DNA of 64,000 nucleotides, from NCBI GenBank assembly GCA_021307315.1, contig JAJSPD010000063.1, forward strand, positions 62,001-126,000. Direction: 5' to 3'. Of the stretch, positions 23,842-35,037 are shown one piece after another. Each line of letters begins with the position of its first letter. The stretch's first letter is position 1. Source of the DNA: Bisporella sp. PMI_857. Its lineage: Eukaryota; Ascomycota; Leotiomycetes; Helotiales; Helotiaceae. Position numbers and translations under genes: made by a program. The notes below the pieces were generated by a model. That model ran no database searches. It was given only the letters and a program-made list of their open reading frames with translations, and was not told where the DNA came from.

Positions 23842-24598
23842 CTTGGTCGATTAAGAGGCGTGAGATTGATTGAATTAGATAGTTTCTTGGGAAGGAAATG
23901 GAGATGAGGTCGGACGAAGAGGTGAAAGAGGTTGGGGTGGGGGAGGGATATTTTGGAGGGTGCCTGCTCGAGATCCCGCCAAGCTGAAGCTCACGATGGG
24001 CGTAAATTGCGGTCAAGGAGTAATGCGTCTGAAAAGGATTGCTTGCATATACTTGGAATATGCAAGATATGATGCCTGATAAGATAGAAAAGATTCCCCC
24101 CAGAAAAGAAGGTGGGGAAGGTTTTTTAGTTGAGGGATGGGAATTTGTTTATGGAGAAGTGTTCAATTAATGCCGCCCATGACGTTTTGGAAGTGTGGCT
24201 CGAGGGTCGGACGCAAGAAAGAGGCGGCCAATGACCGGGCTGAGAGAATTGGGCTGCATATGCTTTTGATGCATATCGTGATGTGCTGCATGAGATGCTG
24301 TTCACGAGGTCCAATGCAAACAAGATAAGGGAGGGACATCTAACTCGTCTATTGGTAGTGACAGGCAATTGACCTCTTGAGATATATAACTCCGTTAAAA
24401 CACAAAACGCTCTCTAGAATTTGAAGTGTACTTTGGGGGGGGTATCATATAAATTAATTACTCCAAACTCCAAACTCCCAATCTCATCTGCCTGCGTCCA
24501 ATGCATCAAAATATCTGACACATTGAATTCTAATGTATCAGAAACTTTGATCTATTGGAAAGCTGCCTTTCCATGTCTATTTTTTTCTATTTATCTAA
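23842..24598. other. Spacer upstream of the claudin-like gene
   Basis: 5' region of the membrane protein and 3' region of the WKF gene. Holds a G8 run at about 24434-24441. No coding evidence. Confidence 0.45.
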
Positions 24599-25912
24599 CT
24601 AGTCACTTTCATCACTGTCATCGCTATCATCCTCCCCACTGCTCGAGGTCGCATCGGCAGCATCAGAATCACTCGTATCGTCGGATGAGCTTGAAGCATC
24701 TCCCGAGGAGCTTGACGAAGACGACTCGACACGACTCTTCTGTATCTTTTTGGCCGGCCGCGTCTTCTCCTCTTCTGAAGCACTACTACTGGAGTCGCTC
24801 TCTTCTTCGTCGCTAGATGAGTCATTTGCTGTCAGCAATGAGCGAGTCCGTTGCTTGCGTTTGCGCTTTCGAGGTCCCTCCTGCTCCAGCTCCTTGCTTT
24901 CCTCTTGCTTCTTGCCGTCCGACAGTTCTTGCATAATTTGCTCCGCTCTAGTCCTTCTTGCAACTCTCTTCTTCATACCGAAATCCGAAATACCCGCCAA
25001 AATACCTTCCTCATACCCCATCCTCGTAGTAGAATTCAACACTGTCATATTCGCAACATAGTCGCTGCAGGAGCGTTTATAGTCCTCCTGCTCCTTGAAC
25101 CAATTTCGCTTCGCCTCTTCCGTCCATCCATCCATACTTGGCGATTCTTGATCCATAACTTTGACTTTAAGTGCCTCGTCTCGTAATCTAGTTCTCACCC
25201 CGCCTTGTAGACCTCGAACGTATACGTAAATCTGGTGGACGTACTCGGAAGGGATAACGTCCACATCAAAGATGTGCCTAAGTAAATGGTTCTGGTGTGC
25301 TTTGTTGAACTTCCAATTGGGTCGGTCTTCGTAGTATGTCTTGAGGTAGGCTAAAAATGGCGCGCTTTTCGGTTTCGTAGTCTGAACAGGCTTCGACTTG
25401 ACGATTTTGGATTTCTTATCTGCCTTCGAAACGTTCAGCTTTTCTCTGCTTTGTTCTGGCTTCTTCACCCGCTTGACTCGCCGCTCCTTTTCAGGGAGCG
25501 TCGTGTCGACTTGCTCTTCGATATTGGGAGATTCAGGCGTAGCAAAAGCTTTGTTTGAGCTCAATTGAAATGATGGGTCTGCTGCTTTCTGCTCCGCAGC
25601 CCAGGAATTGAACAGCTGCTTAACACTGTCGCCGTCCTCGATCTTTGTTTCAGACGTAAAAGTGACGGACTTCTTCCTCGTCAATTGAGGGATGCTTGAT
25701 GTATCCGTAGAGAGTGGGTCATTTGACTTTTTTGCTTTTTTTAAGGACTCATTTTCTAATGATTTCTCTCGTTTGCGCTTGGGAGAAGCGGTGTCTGGCA
25801 AATGTTCAGTTGCGTGTTGTAGCTCTGGTTGCGCAGCTTTCAACTTGAGTCCTAAGCGTTTCCAAGCAGGAACTCGTGAAGCAGTTGAGTCTACCGTAGC
25901 AGAAGGCATCAT
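24599..25912 (-). CDS. WKF domain protein (C7orf50-like)
   Basis: 437 aa, single exon. The central segment PNWKFNKAHQNHLLRHIFD is the WKF motif of a small conserved eukaryotic family (human C7orf50), whose members are nucleolar and likely linked to ribosome biogenesis. The following IPSEYVHQIYVYVRGLQGG continues the domain (about residues 185-260). Lysine-rich nuclear-type clusters precede it (SPKRKREKS, KERRVKRVKKPEQ). The C-terminal hundred residues are a Ser/Asp/Glu-rich acidic tail after KRKRKQRTR, typical of nucleolar proteins. Two adjacent ATGs exist; I take the first. It is divergent from the proteasome gene. Confidence 0.85.
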   Translation of the reverse strand: MMPSATVDSTASRVPAWKRLGLKLKAAQPELQHATEHLPDTASPKRKREKSLENESLKKAKKSNDPLSTDTSSIPQLTRKKSVTFTSETKIEDGDSVKQLFNSWAAEQKAADPSFQLSSNKAFATPESPNIEEQVDTTLPEKERRVKRVKKPEQSREKLNVSKADKKSKIVKSKPVQTTKPKSAPFLAYLKTYYEDRPNWKFNKAHQNHLLRHIFDVDVIPSEYVHQIYVYVRGLQGGVRTRLRDEALKVKVMDQESPSMDGWTEEAKRNWFKEQEDYKRSCSDYVANMTVLNSTTRMGYEEGILAGISDFGMKKRVARRTRAEQIMQELSDGKKQEESKELEQEGPRKRKRKQRTRSLLTANDSSSDEEESDSSSSASEEEKTRPAKKIQKSRVESSSSSSSGDASSSSDDTSDSDAADATSSSGEDDSDDSDESD

Positions 25913-26305
25913 GAAAGGTGAAGCCGGGACCTTGGAAACTTCAATTCATAGGCGTTCAGCAAGAAGTGATACGAACGCAAAGTATCACAATTACATGTTA
26001 ACCTTCGTTTACAAAAATATCTCCATTATTTTTCTTATCGGCGATAAGCTTCTTTATCGGAAACACATCTGGAGTTTCTGGTCACCGTAGCGGACTGCCA
26101 CTGCGTTCGCCTAAAAGTTCTTCCAGGGCCGCCAGGCACAGGCGCGTCGTCAACTCGTGAAGCTCAAGAGCTTCAGGTGCAGCTGTTTTTGTCCTATCTC
26201 CCCATCCACATCAACCTCTAAAATCTTCGAAATACTGCCTCAGCCTACGTTTTAAGGCCCTTGCACCCGACTACCTTATCCTCAAACAACAGACTCGCAT
26301 TCAAG
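25913..26305. other. Divergent promoter, WKF gene and proteasome alpha1
   Basis: 393 bp with no coding features. I looked for the proteasome element GGTGGCAAA and did not find a perfect copy. Confidence 0.5.
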
Positions 26306-27398
26306 ATGTCGGGTATGCCAATACCTTGAGCCTCAAGTCGAGAGCTACATTGGACCATTGCTAACCACTATTCGTATACAGGAAGTGCTGGATATGACAG
26401 ACACATTACAATCTTCTCTGATCAGGGAAGACTATATCAAGTTGGTATGGTAGCCTTAAGGACCATAATCTTCGGCAATCATCCTTCATGCCGTCGTCAA
26501 CATCTTTAGGAAAGCTGCGGAATGGCATCTGCGCAGTACCGTCAGCTACATCTTCTCGCAACCTGTGCTAACGATCTATACGATTACAGAATATGCATTC
26601 AAGGCGATTACTGCAGCAAACATAATGTCGGTTGGCGTCAAAGGGAAGGATTGTGCAGTGGTTCTGTCACAGAAGAAGGTCCCAGTATGAATAAACTCAA
26701 ATCTATGTCAGAACCTGTGCTAATCCGGCGCTTTCAGGACAAGCTCATCGATCCAGCATCTGTATCACACATCTTCCAGCTATCACCTTCCGTTGGTTGC
26801 GTAATGACAGGTTCCATCGCAGATGCCAGAGCCTTTGTTCAAAGAGCTATTGGCGAGGCCGCAGAATTCAGATACAAGTTTGGTTACGAAATGCCCTGTG
26901 ATGCTCTTGCCAAGCGTATCGCCAATATCAGTCAGGTCTATACTCAGAGAGTAAGCTTACTTAATCGGTCCGCTCGGCACCTTATGCGGACGGAGAATTA
27001 ACATTGTATAGGCTTACATGCGGCCTTATGGAGTTGCTACGACCTTGATATCTTTGGATTCAGAATATGGCCCCCAACTTTACAAGTGTGACCCAGCAGG
27101 TTACTATACTGGTTACAAGGGTACAGCATCAGGACCTAAGCAGCAGGAGGCGTTCAACCACCTTGAGAAGAAGCTCAAAAACAAGGATTGCGCAGAAGGC
27201 AGCTGGGAGGATGTAGTTGAGCTCGGCATTACTACGTTAAGCACGGTCCTCAGCGTGGATTTCAAGAAGGGCGAATTAGAGATTGGAATTGTAGGTGGAC
27301 CACGAACGGATGGCAAGGAAGGTACCGACCCCGGATTCCGAGCCCTTACAGAAGAGGAGATCGACGAAAGATTACAAGCCATTGCCGAGAAGGACTGA
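26306..27398 (+). CDS. SCL1: 20S proteasome subunit alpha type-1
   Basis: 254-aa alpha1 (yeast Scl1) subunit of the 20S core. Five exons: 26306-26312 (7 nt only), 26382-26444, 26590-26684, 26738-26950 and 27012-27398, all in phase. The alpha signature is present: [26 protein letters not shown] (the N-terminal gate helix region, split over two exons). [16 protein letters not shown] and the [12 protein letters not shown] block follow. The C-terminal ends in a charged tail ([12 protein letters not shown]). As an alpha subunit it lacks the catalytic threonine. The first exon encodes only MSG minus one base, so a naive ORF search misses the true N-terminus. Confidence 0.95.
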
Positions 27399-28178
27399 TA
27401 GGTACATGATTGGTATGGTGATGAGACGAATACTAGCATAGGTCGTAATTGAGCGAGTGGTTACCAGAGGTTCTTTTGGGGCTTTTCCGCTGCATCAATG
27501 AGTTTAGATTGGAGGGGTATGACCTTTGCCATCTTGTGTTATTAGCCTCTACTCAATAATGGAAAACGTTGAGAATTTTCTTGAGGGAAGTGATTCGATG
27601 AAAAGCGGTAGTGGTGGTGATGGTTGTTGTTCAAGTTGCACAGCACAGCCATGAAGTGGCTTGACCTGAGATTTCAGTCTCATTTTGTGCATGTACGAAT
27701 ACCACCAGCCTTAGAAATATTGGATATTGGAACGAACAAACCAATAGTTTCTCGGTGGAAGGAAAGCATACACGAAGGGACGAACCATTGATAATTGATA
27801 GATCGGGCGTTCCATATCACGTCTAGTGCCACCCAAAAACCTGCACTTCGCACAGGCGCAGTCGAGCGCACTTTACCGTTATCGCTTGATTGCATGCTCA
27901 GCTCTCACAAGCGACGCATTAGCGATAACCTCATCCCCAATTACCCACTTCTATTTGCTGCAGCGCCTAAATATAGCCCATCTGCTCCCTGAAGTGCGGC
28001 GTTTTTAAGGCTTTGCTCAGCACTCTCTACTGGGCTGCCACGAGGCATGGCGGGCCGTGGCGTCCAAACGCCCGCTGAACATTGCAAGCGAGCCTTAGTA
28101 CGCCAAACCTCTGGGACAAGCAAGAGGCTCTACCGCCTCTCTCCCTCATCAGGACAAGGGCACTTCCGCCATCACGCT
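27399..28178. other. Convergent spacer
   Basis: Between the proteasome gene and the small minus-strand gene. No supported coding. Confidence 0.45.
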
Positions 28179-28499
28179 CTAAGAAGATGTCCACATCTCT
28201 CCTGGGACCAGCTCAGTAGGGATCAGCTTTTTAAGCTTTGCGCTCGCATCGTGTTCTCCCTCTGATGGAGTATCCAAATAGTGTCTTGCTAGCTGGCTTG
28301 CCATATCTTTTGCGGCTCTAATGCACGTTTTGTGATAGAATGGGAGATGCAGTAATGATGAGATATTGTCTGAGTATGCTTGTAGCCAGCCACGAAATGC
28401 CGGTTCTGGCGGAAGATGTTTAGTATGGATCTTGACCGTTGAGGATGTGAAGGCTTCATATACTAATGTGATGGCTCCGGCTTTTGGCTTTTGAGACAT
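28179..28499 (-). CDS. Small unrecognised protein (106 aa)
   Basis: Single exon; start at the internal ATG at 28499 (MSQKPKAGAITLVYEAF), because the upstream part of the open frame is Lys/Glu-rich and leader-like. The protein is compact with balanced composition: a possible beta segment (AITLVYEAF), a motif-like LPPEPAFRGWLQAY and helices with an aliphatic/aromatic pattern (SSLLHLPFYHKTCIRAAKDM). It is not membrane-bound and has no signal peptide. It is divergent from the next gene with only 168 bp between starts. I do not recognise the family; it could be a real conserved fungal small protein. Confidence 0.5.
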   Translation of the reverse strand: MSQKPKAGAITLVYEAFTSSTVKIHTKHLPPEPAFRGWLQAYSDNISSLLHLPFYHKTCIRAAKDMASQLARHYLDTPSEGEHDASAKLKKLIPTELVPGEMWTSS

Positions 28500-28667
28500 C
28501 AACGGCTTCTTCTTCTCTTTCTCTCTTTGCCTTTCATTCGCTCTGCGGTACAATCGCTTGCATAATTATAGCTAGCTTGTAGCTCTATCTCTTTAGTTTG
28601 CCTCATTCGTTGTTATCACAGTCAAGCTAGCCAAACTAATAAATCAATCGCTCGCTCAATTTCCGAA

Positions 28668-29544
28668 ATGGACGGACGTAAGTCTAGACCCTCTGCCTCC
28701 CTTCACTTTATCTCTTGCCGCAAGTGCAACGAATCTTGTGGCCAAGTACTTGCTACCAGTATTCAAAACATTCCACTTACAGATTATAGTCAATGACCAA
28801 CGTACAGCACGCGTGGCAGACCTACTTTCTGATTTCCGCACTCTACAGTACTACATCACAGCTGCACCAATTGATCCTCCTGACATGGACGACTACTACA
28901 CAGAAGGCTGGGCCGCCTTACGGCAATGCTCTCTTGATGGGCAGCACATTCTCAACTGTGCAGCGGAGACTCGCGTCCCGAGAGTGAGAGGAGGACCAGA
29001 GGAGCAGGCAAAAGCCGAGCTGGGACAGTAGGTTTTACCCCTCTTCTTCCCCCATCGGGCTTCGGACTTGCTGAGTGGAATGGAAATGGACAAGGGAAGA
29101 TTAAGATATGAAAGAGAGAAATGTGAAAATTGTGAATTTACTGATGAGAACAGGGTCCTGCTCGACGCCTACTCACGTCGCCACGAGGCCCAAAAAATCT
29201 ATCTCCGCCAGGCTGCCGCGCAGCGCTGGATCGGATGGCGGGAACACACGCTTCAGGGCGAGAGACCGCACACCGGACATGCGGAGGGGCTGGCTAATTG
29301 TGATAGAGCTTTGCGAGCTGTAAGTTTTCCCCACTCTTTCCCAATTGAACTTTTACCATGAGTTGCGAGGTATAAAGGCAGAGACGATGGAAGATCAGAG
29401 CTAATGGGAGGGTAGGAGCTTGCACAAATCACAGACGACTCAATATACTCCGATATGCGATCCTCAGATTATGAGATGGGACGCTGGACGCTTGAGGATC
29501 CGTCGTTAAGACAGGTTCAGAGATGGGTCAGAGAGAGGCGCTAG
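28668..29544 (+). CDS. Unrecognised 180-aa helical protein, four exons
   Basis: Exons 28668-28677 (10 nt), 28790-29027, 29154-29319 and 29416-29544 join in phase. They give MDGLNDQRTARVADLLSD at the N-terminus and RQVQRWVRERR at the C-terminus. The protein is mostly helical and charged, with a possible Cys pair (RQCSLDGQHILNC). A coiled-coil-like segment follows (LLDAYSRRHEAQKIYLRQ) and then WIGWREHTL. No membrane or targeting signal. The join of four exons into one uninterrupted, evenly hydrophilic protein is the main support. I cannot assign a family. Confidence 0.6.
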
Positions 29545-29987
29545 TCTGCTCTTCTCAGCCCGAGGCAAAAACACGGTTTTTTTTAGATTTCATGATATTA
29601 TTCAGGGGTGATAGCGCGAACGCAAAAGCACATACGACAACATAAACGACAGCATTTACGGCGCAAGGGGACAACATACTACTTTGGTTTTCGATATTTA
29701 ACGGAACATCAATCAGCATTTAGCTATTCGTTTCAGTCCCGGAGACTACGTTATTCAGCAAAAGTTCGATTCTTGGTTAGTTGCAATGCCAGGCGCATGT
29801 TGGTTTAAAGGGACACTCTTTTATGATTCTTCTTACTTGATCTGTTATGATTAAAGCGGCTTAGGGTTTGTTTCTTAAATGAATGATACCCATGGGATAT
29901 GATACACGACGGGTTTGGGATCGTTCTATATATCTATCATACAAAAAAGTCCAGCTTTGAATAGCATGATTCTGTTTCGCATCAAGA
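29545..29987. other. Convergent spacer
   Basis: Short ORFs only; nothing recognised. Confidence 0.45.
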
Positions 29988-30640
29988 TCACCGTTTACTC
30001 TGCACGCAAAGCGCAATTCCGCCAAGTGAGAGTGCCATGCCTAGCCAAGTTTCTATCCTAACATCAACGAAATACCAACCGAGGAATGAAGTAGTACGTA
30101 CCTTTACTAATAACCTTCCTTTCCACGTACCAATCCCCCAGCACCGTAAACAGAAACGCCAGCGAATTCGTAATCGGAACCGTAAGACTCAATTCTAAGA
30201 TCCCGTGATCAGTTTCCCGCCATTAAATATCAACGTACTCCATCCCCCCCCCCTTCCGCTCCTCCTCCCCCTCCTTTGCTAAAGCATCATGAAATGAGGA
30301 GGGGAGGGGCTGGGAGAGAGAGAGAGAGAGAAAATAACATACCGGCCTTCCCAATCAACAAGAAAAACCACACGCTGCCGGTGAGATTGATCACCAGCGG
30401 CACCGCATACCTCGGGTTCCTCAGCAGATCCGTGAGCCCGAAGAACGCGCCGTAGACCTTCCGCTTCACGAAGCTTCGCGCGATGGCGGGGGACTCGAGG
30501 ATCGGATGGGGAGGCGGTTTGTGCGTGCGGGCCGCGGAGCGGATGAAGGGCGTGGTGAAGCCCCACGCGATGCCGATGAGCAGGAAGCCCAGGATGTAGT
30601 TGAAGAGGGGTGGCGAGGGGACCGGGTCTTCTGTCGCCAT
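29988..30640 (-). CDS. TMEM234 family membrane protein
   Basis: Predicted 151 aa from exons 30640-30343, 30194-30102 and 30052-29988. Family of EamA-like small transporters (human TMEM234). Four hydrophobic segments are visible: LFNYILGFLLIGIAWGFTT, YAVPLVINLTGSVWFFLL, LSLTVPITNSLAFLFTVLG and TWLGMALSLGGIALCV. The hallmark PFI/WGFTTP segment follows TM1. The cytosolic loop contains FFGLTDLLRNPRY. The ending QSKR is short, as in the family. Intron 1 (30195-30342) carries a C10 run and a (GA)n tract. Confidence 0.88.
30314..30331. repeat. (GA)n microsatellite in an intron
   Basis: About nine GA units within intron 1 of the TMEM234 homologue; a C10 run lies nearby at 30244-30253. Confidence 0.85.
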
Positions 30641-31269
30641 GGTGGAAGTTCTGGGGCGTGGAGTGGGATGCTGGGTTCGTGGTGGTGGATGGCGGATGGT
30701 GGGTGAGGTCTATAGAGGTCGAGGATTTCGGGTTATGAGAACACGTGATTGGTTCCCTGTCTAGTTTTTGGGATGTGAAGATTTATATGTAGAGCCTCGT
30801 ATAAACAGGAGATCCTGACATCTAGGCCTTTGACTTCTTGTAAAGGATGTCATTTTCTCATGAGCATTAAGTTCGTTCACAAGATACAATTGAGCTGGTT
30901 AGGTCGATGCATGTGTAGATGATGTCTTGGCGCTTTGTCTGAGCACCTTAAGGCATTAGGAACAACCAATGATAGAATACTTACTGTGAGATTCATGTTA
31001 TTAAAGCCAGCGAGACATTGAGAGGTACAGATTATCCTCAGAGGAATTCAATAATTAATACCATTAACAGAACAGATTGCCACGTGTCACTAGATGATTG
31101 TGATTAAACATTTTTGTATAACATAGGTTAGAAGAGAATTGTGGCATATATTTCAACAAACTCCATACACCAGGGCTTCTTCCTTTTGTATACCTCGCTT
31201 TGCCCATGCAATGCTATCCCAGACCTATATCCTTCTAATCTTGTCACGAGAGCTTCCAAAGGCATTTTC
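30641..31269. other. Spacer upstream of the TMEM234 homologue
   Basis: 5' region of the TMEM234 gene and 3' region of the DUF2421 gene. No coding features. Confidence 0.45.
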
Positions 31270-34200
31270 TCATTGTAGCTTCAGCATTTCCTCATCCATG
31301 ACTCCGAATAATTCATCTACCTCTTTCTCTACCTTTTTGATTTCCTCTGCCAACTGTCCAGTAACAAGGATATAGGCATATAGCAGTTCATAGTCTTCAT
31401 CTTTTGCGGCAGAGCTGTCTTCTTGGTCAGAATCTTCACCTAAGACATCCTTACGGTACTTGAATATCCGGGCTAGGAGCCTGTCACGTGCATTGGCTGT
31501 ACTGGGGAGACCGTGTGTGAGGGGGTATTCTAGCCTCAAGGAGCTTGCAAGCACTTATGAATAATTAGCAAAATGGAAGATAGAGAGGCCGGTGATACAT
31601 ACCTTGAAATAGATGACTGATGCGCAAGCAGAGTTGAGCTCGCTCATCTGCTGTGTATCTAAGAAGCATTGTCTCACCCTCGTTAGCATTCATATTCTTT
31701 TGCATTACAACATTCATTGCATGAAATGCTTCGAGCATTCTACTCGTTGACTCCATGATGACTCCATATTGCCGTGAGGGAAATGGTCCTCGTAACTCAA
31801 ATTCGCTTGCTGCCGCCGTACGAAGGCTATTCAGTTGAAGTACTAAGCAAGTTAGCTAGAGTGCATGGGTTTGAAACTAGCAGTCATACCATATTTCTGG
31901 AGCGCGAGTTCTTCGGTGAGATTCATATACGAATCCTTTGACTCGCCCTCCAGCAGTGTTGACAATGGGTCTCTTTTCCAAATGAGACCCATACGAAGCC
32001 ACAGCAATGATAGTCCATCCTCGAACTTCCTTCTCGCAGATATTGGGAATATAACACGTGTTATTATCAAGCCCCAAATACAGCCAGCAAGAACAGCAGC
32101 AACTCTATGAATTGCGATCTCGAATATGTAAGGAGTGGCTCCTCCTTCGTCGTCATCATCATCTACCTCCTTGATCGATATACTGTACGCATATAAGCAC
32201 GAGAGGTTGTATGTGAGCATGATGAAACGACCAAATGGTCCGTTTCCTTTGGCAAGAATAATGTAAAAACATGGGAGGCTAACAAGCCAGCCGCAAAATG
32301 CCAACGCAATCGGGTTGCCTTGACATATTGACCAGGTGAATATGGCTATTATGGCTCCAAGGAAGGTTCCAATAAACCGAGACCAACCGGTTGTGTTCGA
32401 GGCTCCAATGGTCATACTGCATACTAACATGTACGACAAGAGACCCCACTCACCACGCCAGTGCTGATAGAATGGTCTCGTGGCGGGTATATAGGCGAAG
32501 AGAGCATACAAGGCAGCACCCGTGCCAACCTTCAAAGCAAATCGTACTATCACTAATAAGTATTATGATTGGACAGATTTATGAAACAACTATACCATCA
32601 TCTCGCTCGAGTATTCTCAAGCCATGCAATATACGGCGATATACCCCTTCCGTGATCCGCCTCTCTTGTATCCCAACATCCCAATGCTTAGAAGCACGAC
32701 GATCACTGGCAATGGTCGGAATATCCTTCACAGTGGCGCTTTGGCTGTTCGACAGAAGTGGCTCTGCCTCAGGGTCTGTGATTACAGGTTGCTTTTTAGT
32801 CCATCTCTTCCAAAACAAGAGCCAATTCCAAGATCGACGCTTATGAATTTCGGAGTGTGCTTTGAGCTCTTCCAACGAAGCCAGAAATGTTTGCATCTCT
32901 GTGCCAAAGTCATAGAGGCTAAAACTGAAATGACCACAGCTGGCGGCAACCTCCTCAAAGTCAGCTTCGAGACTTTCCGACCGGCTCTTATGCAACTCTT
33001 TACTTCTGTAAAGTTCTTTCAATGCTTCTGATCGAGCAATATGATATAAACTCCTAGTCTTTTGTTAGCAAATGTGACTTTTAACTTGTTGCATCCCAGC
33101 TTACAGGGCATCCCTGAGACTTGTCGCGAAATGCTCATTGATTGCAATAGAGTAGTGTGGCCCGGGACCAAATGGCAATTCACTCAGGATCTCAGATAAG
33201 GTATAGGCTAGAGATTTCATAGAAGGGCCAAGATGCATGATGAAACGTGAAAATATCTCTCCCGAGGTCTTAGCGGTTGGCAACGTCCAGCTACGAGGAC
33301 TCGTAATAGTGTCTTCAGTATCGAATCTTTGGAGGGTTGGCCGCCTGGTAGGCTCTTCGGCTCCACTGCCCTCTTCTGATGCTTCTTCGATAGCTGTAAG
33401 CACTGCAAATCTATCCCGTTGAGATCTGCCTGGAGTATACTCGGTCTGAAATTGATTGAGTCTATTGATTGGCGTAGATCCGCCACCAGTATTTTCCTTC
33501 AAAAGGGTGAATTGGGTTGTGGCAGCACTTCGAAGTCCACCGATAGATTGTGCTAATTTTTGCATACAATTCACGACCTTCTTCTCCAGTCGATATTGCT
33601 TCTCAGTTCCGAGAACATAGTGCTCGAGCTTTGCTTCCTTGAGATTCTTTGCTAATTGAGTAAACACAGACTTGTATCGATTTGAAGCGGTAGTAAAAGC
33701 AGGGGCGCGGAGCTCCATCTCAGATCCGCTAAGAAAAGCCCCCGTAATCATAGTCAGCATATCACCAAATGAATCTGTAGTTTTGATCATATTTTCTCGA
33801 AGCTCTGCCCGAGCTGAAATAGGCCAAAACAGCAGACTGACAAATGTAGTGGCAGTGATACCTATCAAAACCATCTTCATAACTTGAACAATTTTGTCAT
33901 CGGAGAACACGCCTGCTACAACTGCGTTCTCCTTTGTCAATACTGTAATGATAGCCAGACTAGCCAGACTGCAGGCCACTCCCACCAATGGAGAGTTGTA
34001 CTTCTGTTTAAACCATCCTATAAATCCGAGCCCACCTCCACAGAACACAATCAATACAATAGCATGTCCGAGTTGAATCAAGTCCATTTGCGTTTCAAAG
34101 AGGGCTGAAGTTGCCATAGACGAAACAGATATGAAGACCGCATAGCAAAAAGCAGCAATTCCCAGCATTGCAGCCTCCACCATAGACCCTGCCGACCGTG

Positions 34201-34691
34201 AAGGGTGGAAGTAAACCGTAATTGTCGCAACCATATGTTTTCCATCCTGGGCTCCTAGAAAGTTGGCAATTGGCGGGAGAAACGTCCCCATGCTCCCCAG
34301 CAGATATGCTAAGGAGCATTTAAGAATTCCTTTAGCTGTAGGGGTCTGCGCATATTGCCAGAACTCTTTCGCAAGAGCCTTCGTCCCATCTAGAGCCGTC
34401 CGAAACGTGCCAGCTTGCGAGTATGTCCTTCTCAATGCGCCTCCCAGCGAATCGTTCGAGTTTTGTCGTCGAGGAGCTTCGAAATTTGCAGGATTTCGAA
34501 GGGTTATCTGCCTGCGGACTCGCTCACCTGTGCCAGGCAATATAAATGTTCCATTCTTCAGCTTCTACAGTTTCTTAGCTCTTAATTCAAGCTATTTGAG
34601 AGGCAGGTGTACCTACCCCGCGCTTTGAGAAGCGTGCAAGTTTCCGACCTGTGGGAGGCGTTGGACCATCTGAAGGCGACGGTGAGCTCAT
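31270..34691 (-). CDS. DUF2421 / ArAE-like membrane protein (Bre4-type)
   Basis: Large protein of 1059 aa from six exons: 34691-34617, 34564-33105, 33053-32596, 32552-31890, 31842-31603 and 31553-31270, all in phase. The architecture is that of the fungal aromatic-acid-exporter-like / FUSC-related proteins with DUF2421, including yeast Bre4. First comes an N-terminal cluster of about six helices (ILKCSLAYLLGSMGTFLPP, AIVLIVFCGGGLGFIGW, MVLIGITATTFVSLLFWP). A soluble middle follows, then a second helix cluster (LLSYMLVCSMTIGASNTTGW, IGTFLGAIIAIFTWSI, VAAVLAGCIWGLIITRVIFP) and a helical tail. The duplicated FWPISARAE / FPISARRKFE elements after each cluster are family-typical. A transport role is likely but the substrate is unknown. 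Confidence 0.88.
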
Positions 34692-35037
34692 TTCGGCCTT
34701 TTCATGGCTTTCTAGGGCTCCTTAGAGAAGGAATTGTTATTTAGTTGTGCACGTCGTTATATTGTCAAAGCTCCTAAATTGGCTTGTCGCAAGGCGAGGA
34801 GGTAATCATGACAGGGATCAAGCTCCACCAAACACAACTCTACGCTTGTGTGGACTGACAAATAGCAAGAATTCATATATCTGTTAATTGTAGCCAGCGC
34901 GAAGCGACAACATATTAACATTTGACCCTAATAATCACACTTGTGTCACCAATGCCTTTGAGAGTACTTATTAGATTCCTATAAAAACCAGCAAATATGC
35001 CAGTTTCTATCTTACAGATAGAAGAGCTATATGGCCA
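34692..35037. other. Spacer between DUF2421 and PRP24 genes
   Basis: Promoter of the DUF2421 gene and 3' region of PRP24. Nothing else seen. Confidence 0.5.
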
